Made by a program: the position numbers and the translations under genes. From Rhodoplanes roseus (GTDB lineage: Bacteria > Pseudomonadota > Alphaproteobacteria > Rhizobiales > Xanthobacteraceae): a stretch of 60,300 nt of DNA. The notes under the pieces were generated by a model that was not told where the DNA came from, ran no database searches, and worked only from the letters and a program-made list of their open reading frames with translations. This document shows positions 36,346 through 45,037 of the stretch, piece after piece. The stretch is taken from NCBI RefSeq assembly GCF_003258865.1, contig NZ_NPEX01000004.1, forward strand, positions 1 to 60,300, in the 5' to 3' direction. Position 1 is the first letter of the stretch. Every line of letters starts with the position of its first letter.

Positions 36346-37650
36346 TCAGCCGCGCAGCAGGCCCGGCAGCCAGAGGGCGAGGTTGGGGAACGCCGTCAGC
36401 ACGCCGAGCACGAGCATGTCGGCGGCGACGAAGGGAAGGATCGTCCGGTACAGCTTGGGCAGCGGAATGTCGGGTCGCATCGCGTTGATGATGAGGATGA
36501 CCAGCCCGATCGGCGGAATGATGAGGCCCAGCTCGACGATGACGACGTTGATGACACCCCACCAGACCGGGTCGTAGCCGAGATGCAGGATAATCGGCAG
36601 CGCGAAGGGCAGCGTGACGATCATGGCCGCGAGCTCGTCGAAGACCGAGCCGAGGACGAGGTAGACGCCCAGCATCAGCACGATGACGCCGACCGGCGGC
36701 AGCTCGACCTCGCCGACGAGCTTGATGAGCTGCTCAGGGATCATCGGCAGGCTGATGAAATAGGTGAACACCGACGAGCCGATCAGGATGAAATAGATCA
36801 TGCCGGCGGTTGCGGCCGTGTCGCGCATGCCGGTGACGAAGTTGTCGAACGTGATGGTGCGGCGCAGCGCCGCGAATGCGAACGACACCACGGCGGCGAC
36901 CGAGGCGGCTTCGTTGACCGTGAAGATGCCGCTGTAGAGGCCGGTGAAGATGGTTCCGATCAGCAGGACGGCAGGCAGGGCCCGCAGCAGCGCCCCCCGC
37001 CGCTCGGCCGCCGGGACCTTGTCCGACACCGGTGCGAGTCCCGGCGACCAGCGGACCAGAAGCGTGATCGCCGCGACGTTCGCCGCGATGGTGATCAGGG
37101 CCGGCACCACGGCCGCGATGAACACGTCGAAGATGTAGGCCCGCGCCACCACGCAGTAGATGATCATGCTGAGCGATGGCGGGATCAGCGCCTTCATGGC
37201 GCCGCCGGCCGCGATGGTGGCGCCCGAGAAGCTCGAGGAATAGCCGCGCGCCAGCATCTCGGGCAGGGCGACGCGCGTGAAGGTGGCGACCGTCGCGGGC
37301 GACGAGCCGCAGATCGCACCGAACGCCGCGCTGCCCCCGATGGTCGCGTAGGCCAGCCCGCCGCGCCGATGGCCCAGCAGCGCCGCTGCGGCGCCGTACA
37401 AGTCCTTGGAGAAGCCCGAGACGTTGACGAACGCCCCCATGATGAGGAACAGCGGGACCGCGGTGAGGTCCATGCTGCTCAGCACCTGGGCCGGCTCGGT
37501 CGCCAGGAAGGTGAGCGCCGGTCCCCAGCTCGTCTGCAGCGCAAAGGCGACGATGCCGACCGCGATCATGGCGAAGGCGAGCGGGACGTGCACGGCGACG
37601 AGGACGAACAGCCCCACCAGGCCGGCAATGCCGATTTGGGTCGGTGTCAC
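36346..37650 (-). CDS. dctM: TRAP transporter large permease (DctM type)
   Basis: 434 residues from a GTG at 37650 that overlaps the dctQ stop by 4 bases (GTGA). About 12 membrane segments. Family stretches include GAFVNVSGFSKDLYGAAAAL, SAAFGAICGSSPATVATFTR, GGAMKALIPPSLSMIIY and ELGLIIPPIGLVILIINAM. With DctQ it forms the inner-membrane sodium-driven carrier that receives substrate from DctP. The substrate is probably the acid metabolised by the linked dehydrogenase and BKACE. Confidence 0.93.
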   Translation of the reverse strand: MTPTQIGIAGLVGLFVLVAVHVPLAFAMIAVGIVAFALQTSWGPALTFLATEPAQVLSSMDLTAVPLFLIMGAFVNVSGFSKDLYGAAAALLGHRRGGLAYATIGGSAAFGAICGSSPATVATFTRVALPEMLARGYSSSFSGATIAAGGAMKALIPPSLSMIIYCVVARAYIFDVFIAAVVPALITIAANVAAITLLVRWSPGLAPVSDKVPAAERRGALLRALPAVLLIGTIFTGLYSGIFTVNEAASVAAVVSFAFAALRRTITFDNFVTGMRDTAATAGMIYFILIGSSVFTYFISLPMIPEQLIKLVGEVELPPVGVIVLMLGVYLVLGSVFDELAAMIVTLPFALPIILHLGYDPVWWGVINVVIVELGLIIPPIGLVILIINAMRPDIPLPKLYRTILPFVAADMLVLGVLTAFPNLALWLPGLLRG

Positions 37651-38156
37651 GCGGCTGTCTCCGTCTCGACGATCCGGCGCGTGCCGAGCGCCCGCCCGAC
37701 CAGCACCACCGCCTGGACCACGACACCGATCCACAGGACGCCGTCCACGACGAACCAGAACGGCGCCTTCGGCACCTCGAGCATCCAGGTCACCTCACCG
37801 GCCTGCATCGCCTTGGTGCTGTGGAGCCAGAACTGCCAGGCCATGCCTACCATGACGATCTCGACCACCAGGGCCGCGACGGTGTCGACGACGCGGAGCG
37901 CCACCGGCGGCAGCGTCCTGCCGAGCGCCCGCAGCACAATGTTGCTCTCGCGAAAGAGGGCGATCGGCAGGCAGGCCGCGCCGGCGATCGCCGCGACCAT
38001 GTCGCCGAGCTCGCGGACGAAATCCAACGGGGTGTTGGCGAAAGCCCGCAGGATTCCGTCCGCCATCGTGAACGCCGCCAGGATCAGGAGCAGGGTGAGA
38101 CCGATCACGGCCAGGCCGTTCGCCAGGGCGCTGGCCACCCGTTCGATCCCGGCCAT
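37647..38156 (-). CDS. dctQ: TRAP transporter small permease (DctQ type)
   Basis: 169 residues with four membrane helices; RESNIVLRALGRTLPP and EIVMVGMAWQFWLHSTKAMQ follow the DctQ pattern. It starts 2 bases after the dctP stop and overlaps dctM, so the three are one transport operon. Confidence 0.9.
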   Translation of the reverse strand: MAGIERVASALANGLAVIGLTLLLILAAFTMADGILRAFANTPLDFVRELGDMVAAIAGAACLPIALFRESNIVLRALGRTLPPVALRVVDTVAALVVEIVMVGMAWQFWLHSTKAMQAGEVTWMLEVPKAPFWFVVDGVLWIGVVVQAVVLVGRALGTRRIVETETAA

Positions 38157-38158
38157 GG

Positions 38159-39163
38159 TCACTTCGCCCGGATTTGCATGAGCAGCTCTCTGGACTTGGC
38201 GAGGACCTTGGCGTTGTTCGGGTCCTTGTCGCTCCATGCGGCCGTGACCTTCTCGTAGGGCGCCTTGACGGCGGCGAGATCCGCTGCCGACGGGGACACG
38301 ACAGTGCGCTTGGGATCGGCCTTGAAGCCGGCGATGATGCCGGCGTTGTGGGCCAGCAGCGCCTTGACGTAGAGGTCGTTGATCCAGGCGCCCGAATACT
38401 TGTCGAGAGCGGCTTTCGCCTCGGCCGGAAGTGCGTCGTACTTGGCGCGGTTCATCACCATGGCGAGCGGCCCACAGCCGAGGTCGAGCAGATAGCTGTG
38501 GCTGGTCACGCGGTCGACGCCGAAATCGATCACGGCCGCCGGCACCAGGGTCGCCGCATCCACCGTGCCGCGCCCGATCGCCTCGACGATCTCGTTCGGC
38601 GGCATCAGGATCGGCACCATGCCGAGCTCCTTGACGGTCTGGCCGACGATCGGGCCGACGATGCGCACCTTCATGCCCTTGAGATCGGCGTTGGACCGGA
38701 TCGTCCGGCGCGCGAAGATGTTGTAGTTCGCGTTCATGAACGAGCCGATAACGTGATAGTCGCCGTAGCCGCGTAGGCTGTTCGACGTCACCAGCCCGGC
38801 ATAGAGCTTGGTGCCCTCGGCCAGATCCTTCAGCAGGCCGGGCAGCTCGAACACCTGGTCGTCCGGGAAGCGGCCCGGCACCAGGCTCGGATTGATGAAG
38901 GCGATGTCGGCGACGCCGTCCAGCACGAGCTGGGGCTGCGCCGGCAGGCTCTTGCCGAGCGCCCCGTTCGGATAGGCGTCGATCTTCACGGCGCCGCTCG
39001 GGTCGGCGTTGACGGCGTCGACCCACGGCTTGATCACCTTCGCGTAGTTCACCTCGGTGTCGGACGCGAAGAAGGACAGCTTCAGTGTCACGGGATCGGC
39101 CACGGCTTGGCCTGTACCCAGCGCCAGAACAGCGCCCAGGATCGCGGCGAAACGTTTCGTCAT
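38159..39163 (-). CDS. dctP: TRAP transporter substrate-binding protein (DctP type)
   Basis: 334 residues with a signal peptide (MTKRFAAILGAVLALGTGQAVA). DctP features: LKGMKVRIVGPIVGQTVKELG with the carboxylate-binding Arg, PPNEIVEAIGRGTVDAAT, and a late EKVTAAWSD helix. The purine-rich GGGAGAGAAAG provides the ribosome-binding site. It delivers an organic acid to DctQM. Its gene follows the 3-hydroxyacyl-CoA dehydrogenase gene by about 25 bases, so transport and metabolism are co-expressed. Confidence 0.92.
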   Translation of the reverse strand: MTKRFAAILGAVLALGTGQAVADPVTLKLSFFASDTEVNYAKVIKPWVDAVNADPSGAVKIDAYPNGALGKSLPAQPQLVLDGVADIAFINPSLVPGRFPDDQVFELPGLLKDLAEGTKLYAGLVTSNSLRGYGDYHVIGSFMNANYNIFARRTIRSNADLKGMKVRIVGPIVGQTVKELGMVPILMPPNEIVEAIGRGTVDAATLVPAAVIDFGVDRVTSHSYLLDLGCGPLAMVMNRAKYDALPAEAKAALDKYSGAWINDLYVKALLAHNAGIIAGFKADPKRTVVSPSAADLAAVKAPYEKVTAAWSDKDPNNAKVLAKSRELLMQIRAK

Positions 39164-39188
39164 CTTTCTCTCCCTTTTCACGTCCGGT

Positions 39189-40136
39189 TCACCCGGCGTT
39201 TTTCGTCTCGTCGGGGCCGCTGGTCGCTGCCAGCAGGGCGGCGTCGAGGCGGCTCTCCAACTCGGCCCGCTGCTCCGGCGTCCACGTGCGAAAGCCGCGA
39301 CCGACCGCGGCCCCGGTCTCGCCGGCCGCGACCTTGTCGACGAGCAGCCGTTGCGGCGCACGGCTGCAGTCGAGATCCGACAGCAGCACGGAATGGATGG
39401 CCAGCGTCAAGCCGAGACCGAGCATGTCCGACTGCTCGAGCGGCCCCATCAACCCGAGCCGCGCGCCAAAACTGTTCCTGACGACGAAGTCCACCGTCTC
39501 CGCGTCGCACACGCCGTTCTCGACGAGGGCGATTGCTTCTCGCTTGAGGGCGTGCTGCAGGCGGTTGCCGATGAAGCCGGGCACATCCTTGCGGACATGG
39601 ACCGGCTTCTGTCCCACCTCGGCGAGCAGCGCCATGGCGGGCGCGATCAGCGCCGGATCGGTGCGCTCGGCCTGGACTACCTCGACCAGCCGAACCGCAT
39701 AGGGCGGGTTCCAGAAATGCATCCCGAGCGCGCGGCCCGGATGGCCGACCTCGGCCGCTACTTGCGACACCGGGATGACCGAGGTGTTGGTGGCGAGGAT
39801 GACGTCGGGCCCGCAGCAGGCGTCGAGCTCGCGGAAGATGCTCTGCTTGAGCTCGACCTTTTCCGGCGCCGCCTCGATGACCAGCACGCAGCCGGCGATC
39901 TCGTCCGGCAGAACCGCATGGAACGCCACGCGATCGGCGATCGATGCCGGCTGGCCGCGGCGCGCCGTGATTCCGGCAAGCCGCTCCGGCGCGGCGGCGA
40001 GCGCCGCCTCGATCGGATCGATCAGATGGACCCGAAATCCGCCGGCCGCGAAGATCTGGGCGATGCCGACCCCCATGCGGCCGGCGCCGACCACGCCGAC
40101 GGCGCGGTCATCCGGCCGTGTAGCCGCCATCGACAT
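39189..40136 (-). CDS. 3-hydroxyacyl-CoA dehydrogenase-family oxidoreductase (carnitine-dehydrogenase-like)
   Basis: 315 residues. NAD-binding VGVVGAGRMGVGIAQIFAAG; catalytic region ATNTSVIPVSQVA and ALGMHFWNPPYAVRLVEVVQ; helical C-domain with KDVPGFIGNRLQHALKREAI. The HFWNPP form is seen in L-carnitine dehydrogenase and other enzymes acting on free 3-hydroxy acids rather than CoA esters. It overlaps the SDR gene by 29 bases (or slightly less from the second Met). I infer oxidation of an imported 3-hydroxy acid to a 3-keto acid for BKACE. Confidence 0.85.
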   Translation of the reverse strand: MSMAATRPDDRAVGVVGAGRMGVGIAQIFAAGGFRVHLIDPIEAALAAAPERLAGITARRGQPASIADRVAFHAVLPDEIAGCVLVIEAAPEKVELKQSIFRELDACCGPDVILATNTSVIPVSQVAAEVGHPGRALGMHFWNPPYAVRLVEVVQAERTDPALIAPAMALLAEVGQKPVHVRKDVPGFIGNRLQHALKREAIALVENGVCDAETVDFVVRNSFGARLGLMGPLEQSDMLGLGLTLAIHSVLLSDLDCSRAPQRLLVDKVAAGETGAAVGRGFRTWTPEQRAELESRLDAALLAATSGPDETKNAG

Positions 40137-40923
40137 ACATCACCTGTCCGGTACAGAAGTCGGAGGCCGGCGAGAGAAGATAGAGCGCCATGCCGACCAG
40201 ATCCTCGGCCTCGCCGAGGCGGCCGAGCGGGATGCGCGACAGCGACCGCTTCTTTGTCGCCTGGCCGAGCTCGTCGTCGCCGAACATCCAGGCGGTCAGC
40301 TTGGAGCGGAAGACGGTCGGTGCGATGGCGTTGACCGTGATGCCGTGCTTGGCCCACTCGGTGGCGAGCACGCGGGTGAGCGCGTCGGTCGCCCCCTTGG
40401 AGGTGCAGTAGGCTGTGTAGCCCGAGACGTTGCCGTGGCGGCCGCGCACCGAGGACATCAGCAGCACCTTGCCCTTCACCTGCTTCTCGATGAAGTGGGT
40501 GCCGACCGCTTTGGCCATGAACCAGGCGCCGCGGACATTGGCATCCATCACCTTCTGCCAATCCTCGTAGGCCATCTCGTGGATGAAGCCGGCCTTGTTG
40601 TAGCCGGACGCGATCACCAGCTGGTCGACGCGGCCGAAGGCGGCGAGCGCCGCATCGAGCATCGCTTGCGCGTCCTCCAGCGTGTCGGGCCGGCGCGCCA
40701 CCGTGATGCAGCGGCCGCCTCCGAGGCTCTCGACCTCGGCCGCGACCTCGGCGAGCTCCTTGGTCGAGCCGCCGGCGAGCGTGAGATCGACACCGAGCGA
40801 GGCGAGCATCAGCGCGGTGGCCCGGCCGAACGCGCCGGAGGCGCCGGTCACGATCGCGGATTTTCCCCGCACGTCGAACAGCGACAGCGGATTGCGGAGC
40901 GGTTCCGAGATCATCGCTCTCAA
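40108..40923 (-). CDS. SDR-family oxidoreductase
   Basis: 271 residues. Classical SDR: SAIVTGASGAFGRATALMLA for the cofactor, N-stretch DANVRGAWFMAK, catalytic SSVRGRHGNVSGYTAYCTSK (Ser, Tyr, Lys), and ITVNAIAPTVFRSKL. It overlaps the cupin gene by 4 bases. It would oxidise a secondary alcohol or reduce a ketone in the pathway; the substrate is unknown. Confidence 0.87.
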   Translation of the reverse strand: MRAMISEPLRNPLSLFDVRGKSAIVTGASGAFGRATALMLASLGVDLTLAGGSTKELAEVAAEVESLGGGRCITVARRPDTLEDAQAMLDAALAAFGRVDQLVIASGYNKAGFIHEMAYEDWQKVMDANVRGAWFMAKAVGTHFIEKQVKGKVLLMSSVRGRHGNVSGYTAYCTSKGATDALTRVLATEWAKHGITVNAIAPTVFRSKLTAWMFGDDELGQATKKRSLSRIPLGRLGEAEDLVGMALYLLSPASDFCTGQVMYVDGGYTAG

Positions 40924-41261
40924 CCTCTTGTTTTCGACAGGACGACCAGCATGCTGGCTACGGCGTTACTCCGGTTCTCGATGGCGCGCGCCTCGCCCGG
41001 AGCGAGATGGCAGGAATCGAGCGGGCCGAGCGTCACGGTGCCGGCCTCGGTGAGCACCGTCACCTCGCCGGAGACCACGATGTAGAGCTTCTCGGCGGCG
41101 GAGGCCGACATCTCGGCGCCGCCACCGGGCAGGAAGTGCGACAGCCCGCACGTGAAAGCCTCGGTGGCGCTCTCGGCGCCGCCCTGGAGTTGCAGCCCCA
41201 CCATGGCGTGATGGCGCCTGGCATCGTAGGGCTTGGCGTCGGCGAAGCGGGTGACGTGCAT
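40920..41261 (-). CDS. small cupin-domain protein
   Basis: 113 residues with one RmlC-like barrel: SHFLPGGGAEMSASAAEKLY, VVSGEVTVLTEAGTVTLGPL, and CHLAPGEARAIENRS. The usual first-motif His is not obvious, so metal binding may be weak. It may be a small isomerase/lactonase or a binding protein for a pathway intermediate. Its stop overlaps the SDR start, and its start is immediately after the cyclase stop. Confidence 0.75.
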   Translation of the reverse strand: MHVTRFADAKPYDARRHHAMVGLQLQGGAESATEAFTCGLSHFLPGGGAEMSASAAEKLYIVVSGEVTVLTEAGTVTLGPLDSCHLAPGEARAIENRSNAVASMLVVLSKTRG

Positions 41262-41262
41262 G

Positions 41263-42063
41263 TCAGGCTCCGGTCGGGATGCGGAATTTCTGCTCCGGGT
41301 CGATCACCGCGACGACGCGCACGACGCAGCCCTCGCCTTCGTGCCAGCGCCACGGGAACGCCATGAGGGTGCAGCGCTGGCCGGTGACGAGATCGACGTC
41401 GCCGCCGATGTTCTCGATGCCCGGGATGCCGGCGCCCATCATGATCTTGTGAGCCGGCTCCCAGTACGGGAAGTCCTCCAGCACGTGGCGGCCGGTGAGG
41501 GCCTTGTACTCCGCATCGAGATGAGGGTGCGAGGGGCCGAGGCCGTGGTCGCACAGCTTGGTGCCGAGCGGGTGATCGAGCGCCTGAACGTCGATGCCGA
41601 GCATCTTGACGCCACGCTCGACGATCCACTCGGCCGCCTCCTTGTAGAGGCCGGGCGAGTAGGCGTAGTAGTCGTCGTTGTCGCCGAGCTTGTGATGCGA
41701 GCCGGTGTTGATGATCAGGATGTCGCCGCGCTCGATCGTCGGCGTCGCCTTCTCGAGGTCGTCCGGCGTGATCACGCCCCACTTGCCCTTGGGGATCGAC
41801 ACGACGACGCCGGTGCCGAAGAAGCGCCAGGTGTCGTAGCCGGTCAGCGACTTGCCGTTTTCGGTGACGTGCAGCTGCGCATCCATGTGGGTGCTGCGGT
41901 GCATGATCGATTCGATCTGTTGCACGAAGATGCCGTCATTGGCGTGGAACTTGTGGACCCGGACGTTGAGGTTCGCGGCGGATGGCCATTGCGGCACGCC
42001 GTGGCCGTAAACGTTGCTGAGGTCGTAGTAGCGCAGGCCGTTCGATCCGATGATCTCGCCCAT
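41263..42063 (-). CDS. cyclase-family metal-dependent hydrolase A
   Basis: 266 residues of the kynurenine formamidase/isatin hydrolase-like cyclase family. Metal motif MHRSTHMDAQLHVTENG, later DILIINTGSHHKLGD and GIDVQALDHPLGTK; the start is set by GGAAG. The family hydrolyses amide or lactone bonds or dehydrates hydroxy acids. It is followed closely by the cupin, SDR and dehydrogenase genes, so it likely opens a cyclic or amide-containing substrate. Confidence 0.85.
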   Translation of the reverse strand: MGEIIGSNGLRYYDLSNVYGHGVPQWPSAANLNVRVHKFHANDGIFVQQIESIMHRSTHMDAQLHVTENGKSLTGYDTWRFFGTGVVVSIPKGKWGVITPDDLEKATPTIERGDILIINTGSHHKLGDNDDYYAYSPGLYKEAAEWIVERGVKMLGIDVQALDHPLGTKLCDHGLGPSHPHLDAEYKALTGRHVLEDFPYWEPAHKIMMGAGIPGIENIGGDVDLVTGQRCTLMAFPWRWHEGEGCVVRVVAVIDPEQKFRIPTGA

Positions 42064-42104
42064 GATGTGTCTTCCGTGTTCTCGTGTGGGACGACCGTCG
42101 CGGG

Positions 42105-42911
42105 TCATGCGGCGCGGCCGGACTCGATGCGATAGGCGCCGGACGGATCGAGCATCGCCATGAGGCGGATGACGCAGGCATCGCCGGCGCCGAATCGCCA
42201 CGGATAGGCCTGGATGGTGCAGCGCTTGCCGAGCACCTCGGCGACGTCGCCGCCGACATTCTCGATGGTCGGGATGCCGGCTTTCAGCAGCATGCGGTGC
42301 GCCGGGATCCATTCGGGGAAGCCGGCCTTGACGTCGCGGCCGGTCTCGGTCTCGTAGAATTTCGGCAGGCGTTTCATCAGCGGGCCGCCGCGATGCAGGC
42401 CGAGCGAGGTGGCGAGCGGGTGGTCGACATAGGCGGTGTCGATGCCGACGAGCTTTACGCCGCGATCGATCAGCCATTGCGCCGCGTCCTTGGAGAGGCC
42501 CGGTCCCTGGCCGAAATACTCCTGGCTGTCGGAGTATTTTCTGTGCCAGCCGGTGACCACGAGGACGATGTCACCCGCCTCCACGGTGGGCGTCGCGGCG
42601 TCCAGATCGGCGGCCGTCACGTACTCCCAGCGTCCTTTCGGGATGCTCAGCACGACGCCGTTGCCGAAGAACAGGTCGATCGGCAGGCTCGCCAGATCGG
42701 CGCCGCCCTGCACCATGTGCAGCGGCGCGTTGAGATGCGTCGAGTTGTGCATGACGGCGGTGATGCGCTGGCTCAGCACGCCGTGCGCGGCGTGATAGAC
42801 GGCGCGCTCGATGCGGATGTCCGGATCGCCGGGATTGATCGGTGTGCCATGCCCCCAGGGATGGCTGAGTTCGACGAAGACGAGTCCCGTGCCGGGTTCG
42901 GTGACGCTCAT
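42105..42911 (-). CDS. cyclase-family metal-dependent hydrolase B
   Basis: 268 residues, a tandem paralogue of the previous gene. The metal motif reads MHNSTHLNAPLHMVQGG: the Asp found in the partner (THMDAQLH) is Asn here, which may alter metal affinity or specificity. Other conserved parts are DIVLVVTGWHRKYSD and GIDTAYVDHPLATS. It is the first gene of the long minus-strand operon, with GGAG before its start. Confidence 0.85.
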   Translation of the reverse strand: MSVTEPGTGLVFVELSHPWGHGTPINPGDPDIRIERAVYHAAHGVLSQRITAVMHNSTHLNAPLHMVQGGADLASLPIDLFFGNGVVLSIPKGRWEYVTAADLDAATPTVEAGDIVLVVTGWHRKYSDSQEYFGQGPGLSKDAAQWLIDRGVKLVGIDTAYVDHPLATSLGLHRGGPLMKRLPKFYETETGRDVKAGFPEWIPAHRMLLKAGIPTIENVGGDVAEVLGKRCTIQAYPWRFGAGDACVIRLMAMLDPSGAYRIESGRAA

Positions 42912-43173
42912 TCTCTGGCTCCGCTCGGGGCGCGCGGATCACAGTCCGGCGCTCGTTCGCGAGCGACGTTAGGAGCGCCGGGCGAGGGGCGTCCAATAGC
43001 GACCTCGGCTCGATGGATATCTGAAAGTTATGGTGCAATGCGGCATGTGGAGCGCCCGGCACCGGGCCTGGGGGCGGTCTGCGCGCGACAGGCCGCGGGT
43101 CCCGGCTCATGGGCGAAGGAAAGGTCAGCGGCTTCGACGATCGGGGCGGTGACCGGATCGTCGAAGGGCGATG
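42912..43173. promoter_or_regulatory. promoter region of the cyclase-TRAP operon
   Basis: This 262-base gap precedes the operon's first gene. It contains a candidate LysR-type dyad, GATATCTGAAAGTTATGGTG (core ATA-N9-TAT at 43017-43031), about 105 bases upstream of the start at 42911. No gene was seen. Confidence 0.45.
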
Positions 43174-44397
43174 TCAGGTGGATGCACGCGAGACGAAGTC
43201 CGGCGTGATGTCCGCGATCGATCCGGCTCCGGCGAGCTGCATCGTCATGGCGAGCTCGGCGCGGAGCCGCGCATACACGGCTTCGACTCCCTTGGCGCCG
43301 CCGAGCGCCAGGCCGTAGAGCACCGGTCGGCCGATCGCGACGACCGAGGCGCCGAGCGCAATGGCGCTGAAGACATCGTGCCCGCGGCGAATTCCACCGT
43401 CGATGATGATCGGCACCTTGCCGTCGACCGCGTCAACGATCCGCGGAAGCACCGAGATGCTGCCCGCAAGATGATCGAGCTGGCGGCCGCCATGGTTCGA
43501 GACCCAGATGCCGGCACAGCCGTGCCGAACGGCGTCGCGGGCCAGCGCCGGCGTCATCACCCCTTTCAGCACAAGCGGCAGGCCGGTCTCGGCCACGCAG
43601 AACGCGACATCGCCCCAGTCGAGCGCCGTCTTGTGCATGTCGGGGGTGCGGCCGGCCAGGGCCGGGGAGATCGGCGTGTTTCCGAACTCCAGCCGGGGCG
43701 GAGCGCGCAGGCCCAGCATCGCGGCGCGTTCGCGATTGCCGTAGGTCGTGGCGTCCACCGTGAGAACGATCGCCGTGTAGCCGGCCTGCTTGGCCCGCTG
43801 GAGCTGCTCGCGTGCATAGTCGCGATCCTCCGGCACGTAGATCTGGAACCACTTCGGCCCGGCCTCGCAGGCCGACGCGATCTCCTCGAGCGACAGGGTC
43901 GAGACCGAGGTCGTGACATACAACCCTCCGGCCGCGATCGTGCCCCTCGCCGAGCCGACCTCCTTGGAGCTGTGGGCCAGCCCCTGCAATCCCATCGGGG
44001 CCGTGATGATCGGCGCAGACACGGCCGACCCGAGAATGGTCGTCCGCAAATCCGCCGACGCCACGCCCGGGAGATAGCGCGGCTCGATCGTCAGCCTGTC
44101 GAACGCCATCTCGTTCTCGCGAAGCGTCCATTCGTCGCCGCTCCCGCCGGCGATGAAATGAAAACCGAATTCAGGCAGGACCTTTGCAGCCTGCTGCTCG
44201 AGCGTCCGCAAGTTCACCACCTTGATCGGTTGCTCGATGCACGGCGCTTCATAGGGGGGCGCCGATGCGTCGGTCTGCAGTGAGGGACGCGCGGTCGGCG
44301 ATATCGTCACGGACGAGCGATCCGCAGCGGTCGATGAATCAGACCTTGCAGGCACTTCAATGCCGTTCTGCAGAGGGATTCGGTCCTGGACGGTCAA
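43174..44397 (-). CDS. FMN-dependent alpha-hydroxy-acid oxidase/dehydrogenase
   Basis: 407 residues from a TTG start at 44397, with GGGAG 7 bases upstream. Catalytic Tyr in GPKWFQIYVPEDRD, Lys in LVLKGVMTPALARDAVRHGC, the active-site His-Arg in IWVSNHGGRQLDHLAGS, and the phosphate-binding IIIDGGIRRGHDVFSAIALG are all present. About 60 N-terminal residues before the core are Ser/Thr-rich and unusual. It oxidises a 2-hydroxy acid (lactate, glycolate or mandelate type) to the 2-oxo acid. It lies beside the cyclase operon on the same strand but with its own gap. Confidence 0.88.
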   Translation of the reverse strand: MTVQDRIPLQNGIEVPARSDSSTAADRSSVTISPTARPSLQTDASAPPYEAPCIEQPIKVVNLRTLEQQAAKVLPEFGFHFIAGGSGDEWTLRENEMAFDRLTIEPRYLPGVASADLRTTILGSAVSAPIITAPMGLQGLAHSSKEVGSARGTIAAGGLYVTTSVSTLSLEEIASACEAGPKWFQIYVPEDRDYAREQLQRAKQAGYTAIVLTVDATTYGNRERAAMLGLRAPPRLEFGNTPISPALAGRTPDMHKTALDWGDVAFCVAETGLPLVLKGVMTPALARDAVRHGCAGIWVSNHGGRQLDHLAGSISVLPRIVDAVDGKVPIIIDGGIRRGHDVFSAIALGASVVAIGRPVLYGLALGGAKGVEAVYARLRAELAMTMQLAGAGSIADITPDFVSRAST

Positions 44398-44451
44398 CGG
44401 AAATCTCCCGGCTCACGGCTCGACAGAGGTCGAGTCCATTCGTGATCATCC

Positions 44452-44850
44452 GTGGCGATACCTGTGTTCGCAAGCCCTTCCGGCGAGCGTCTCTCTGAGG
44501 CGAGCACGGAGGTGGAGTCGCATTACAGCTCGGAGCCGGCGCCGACGTCGGCGGCTGGTCGCGTGGGCGCAGAAGCGGATGCAGGCGACGCTCGAGCACG
44601 GATTTCGTTGGCGGAACTCGCGGCGCATCTCGCCGCCAGCGAGCGAACGCTCAACCGGCGCTTTAAGCATGCGGTCGGGGACACGCCTCTGGGATATCTC
44701 CAGACCCTGCGTGTCGAAGTCGCCAAAGGTCTGCTCGAGTCCGGGCGCCTTCCGGTCGACGAGGTCAGCCGACGCGTCGGCTGCGGAGACGTCAACACGT
44801 TTCGACAGTTGTTCAGGAGCAAGACCGCGCCGTCTGCGCTCGAGTATTAA
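44452..44850 (+). pseudogene. AraC-family regulator remnant (C-terminal HTH)
   Basis: The open frame ends with the AraC double HTH: SLAELAAHLAASERTLNRRF, KHAVGDTPLGYLQTLRVEVA, VSRRVGCGDVNTFRQLFRS and SALEY. The residues before it are not family-like, whereas another frame reads AQKRMQATLEHG as expected just upstream, so a frameshift lies near 44600. The N-terminal ligand domain is missing. It is probably a relic, though a bare HTH protein could be made. Confidence 0.7.
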
Positions 44851-45037
44851 CGTCGATTTGCACGACAGACGTCCGGCACCCTTCGAGAGCGAGGGACCGC
44901 GCGGGCCGCGCGAGCCCAGCCGATCAGGCCGGGCCGGACTTTGTGCGATCACTCGCAGTGGGGCCTTCGAGCAGGGGAGAGCCGGAGCGCTCGCGCCGGA
45001 ACGAAGCCGGTATCCACGGGGCTTCCCGTCGCGAATG
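44851..45037. other. gap between convergent genes; nothing recognised
   Basis: This gap lies between the AraC relic and the end of the FabI-like gene. No structure is claimed. Confidence 0.3.
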
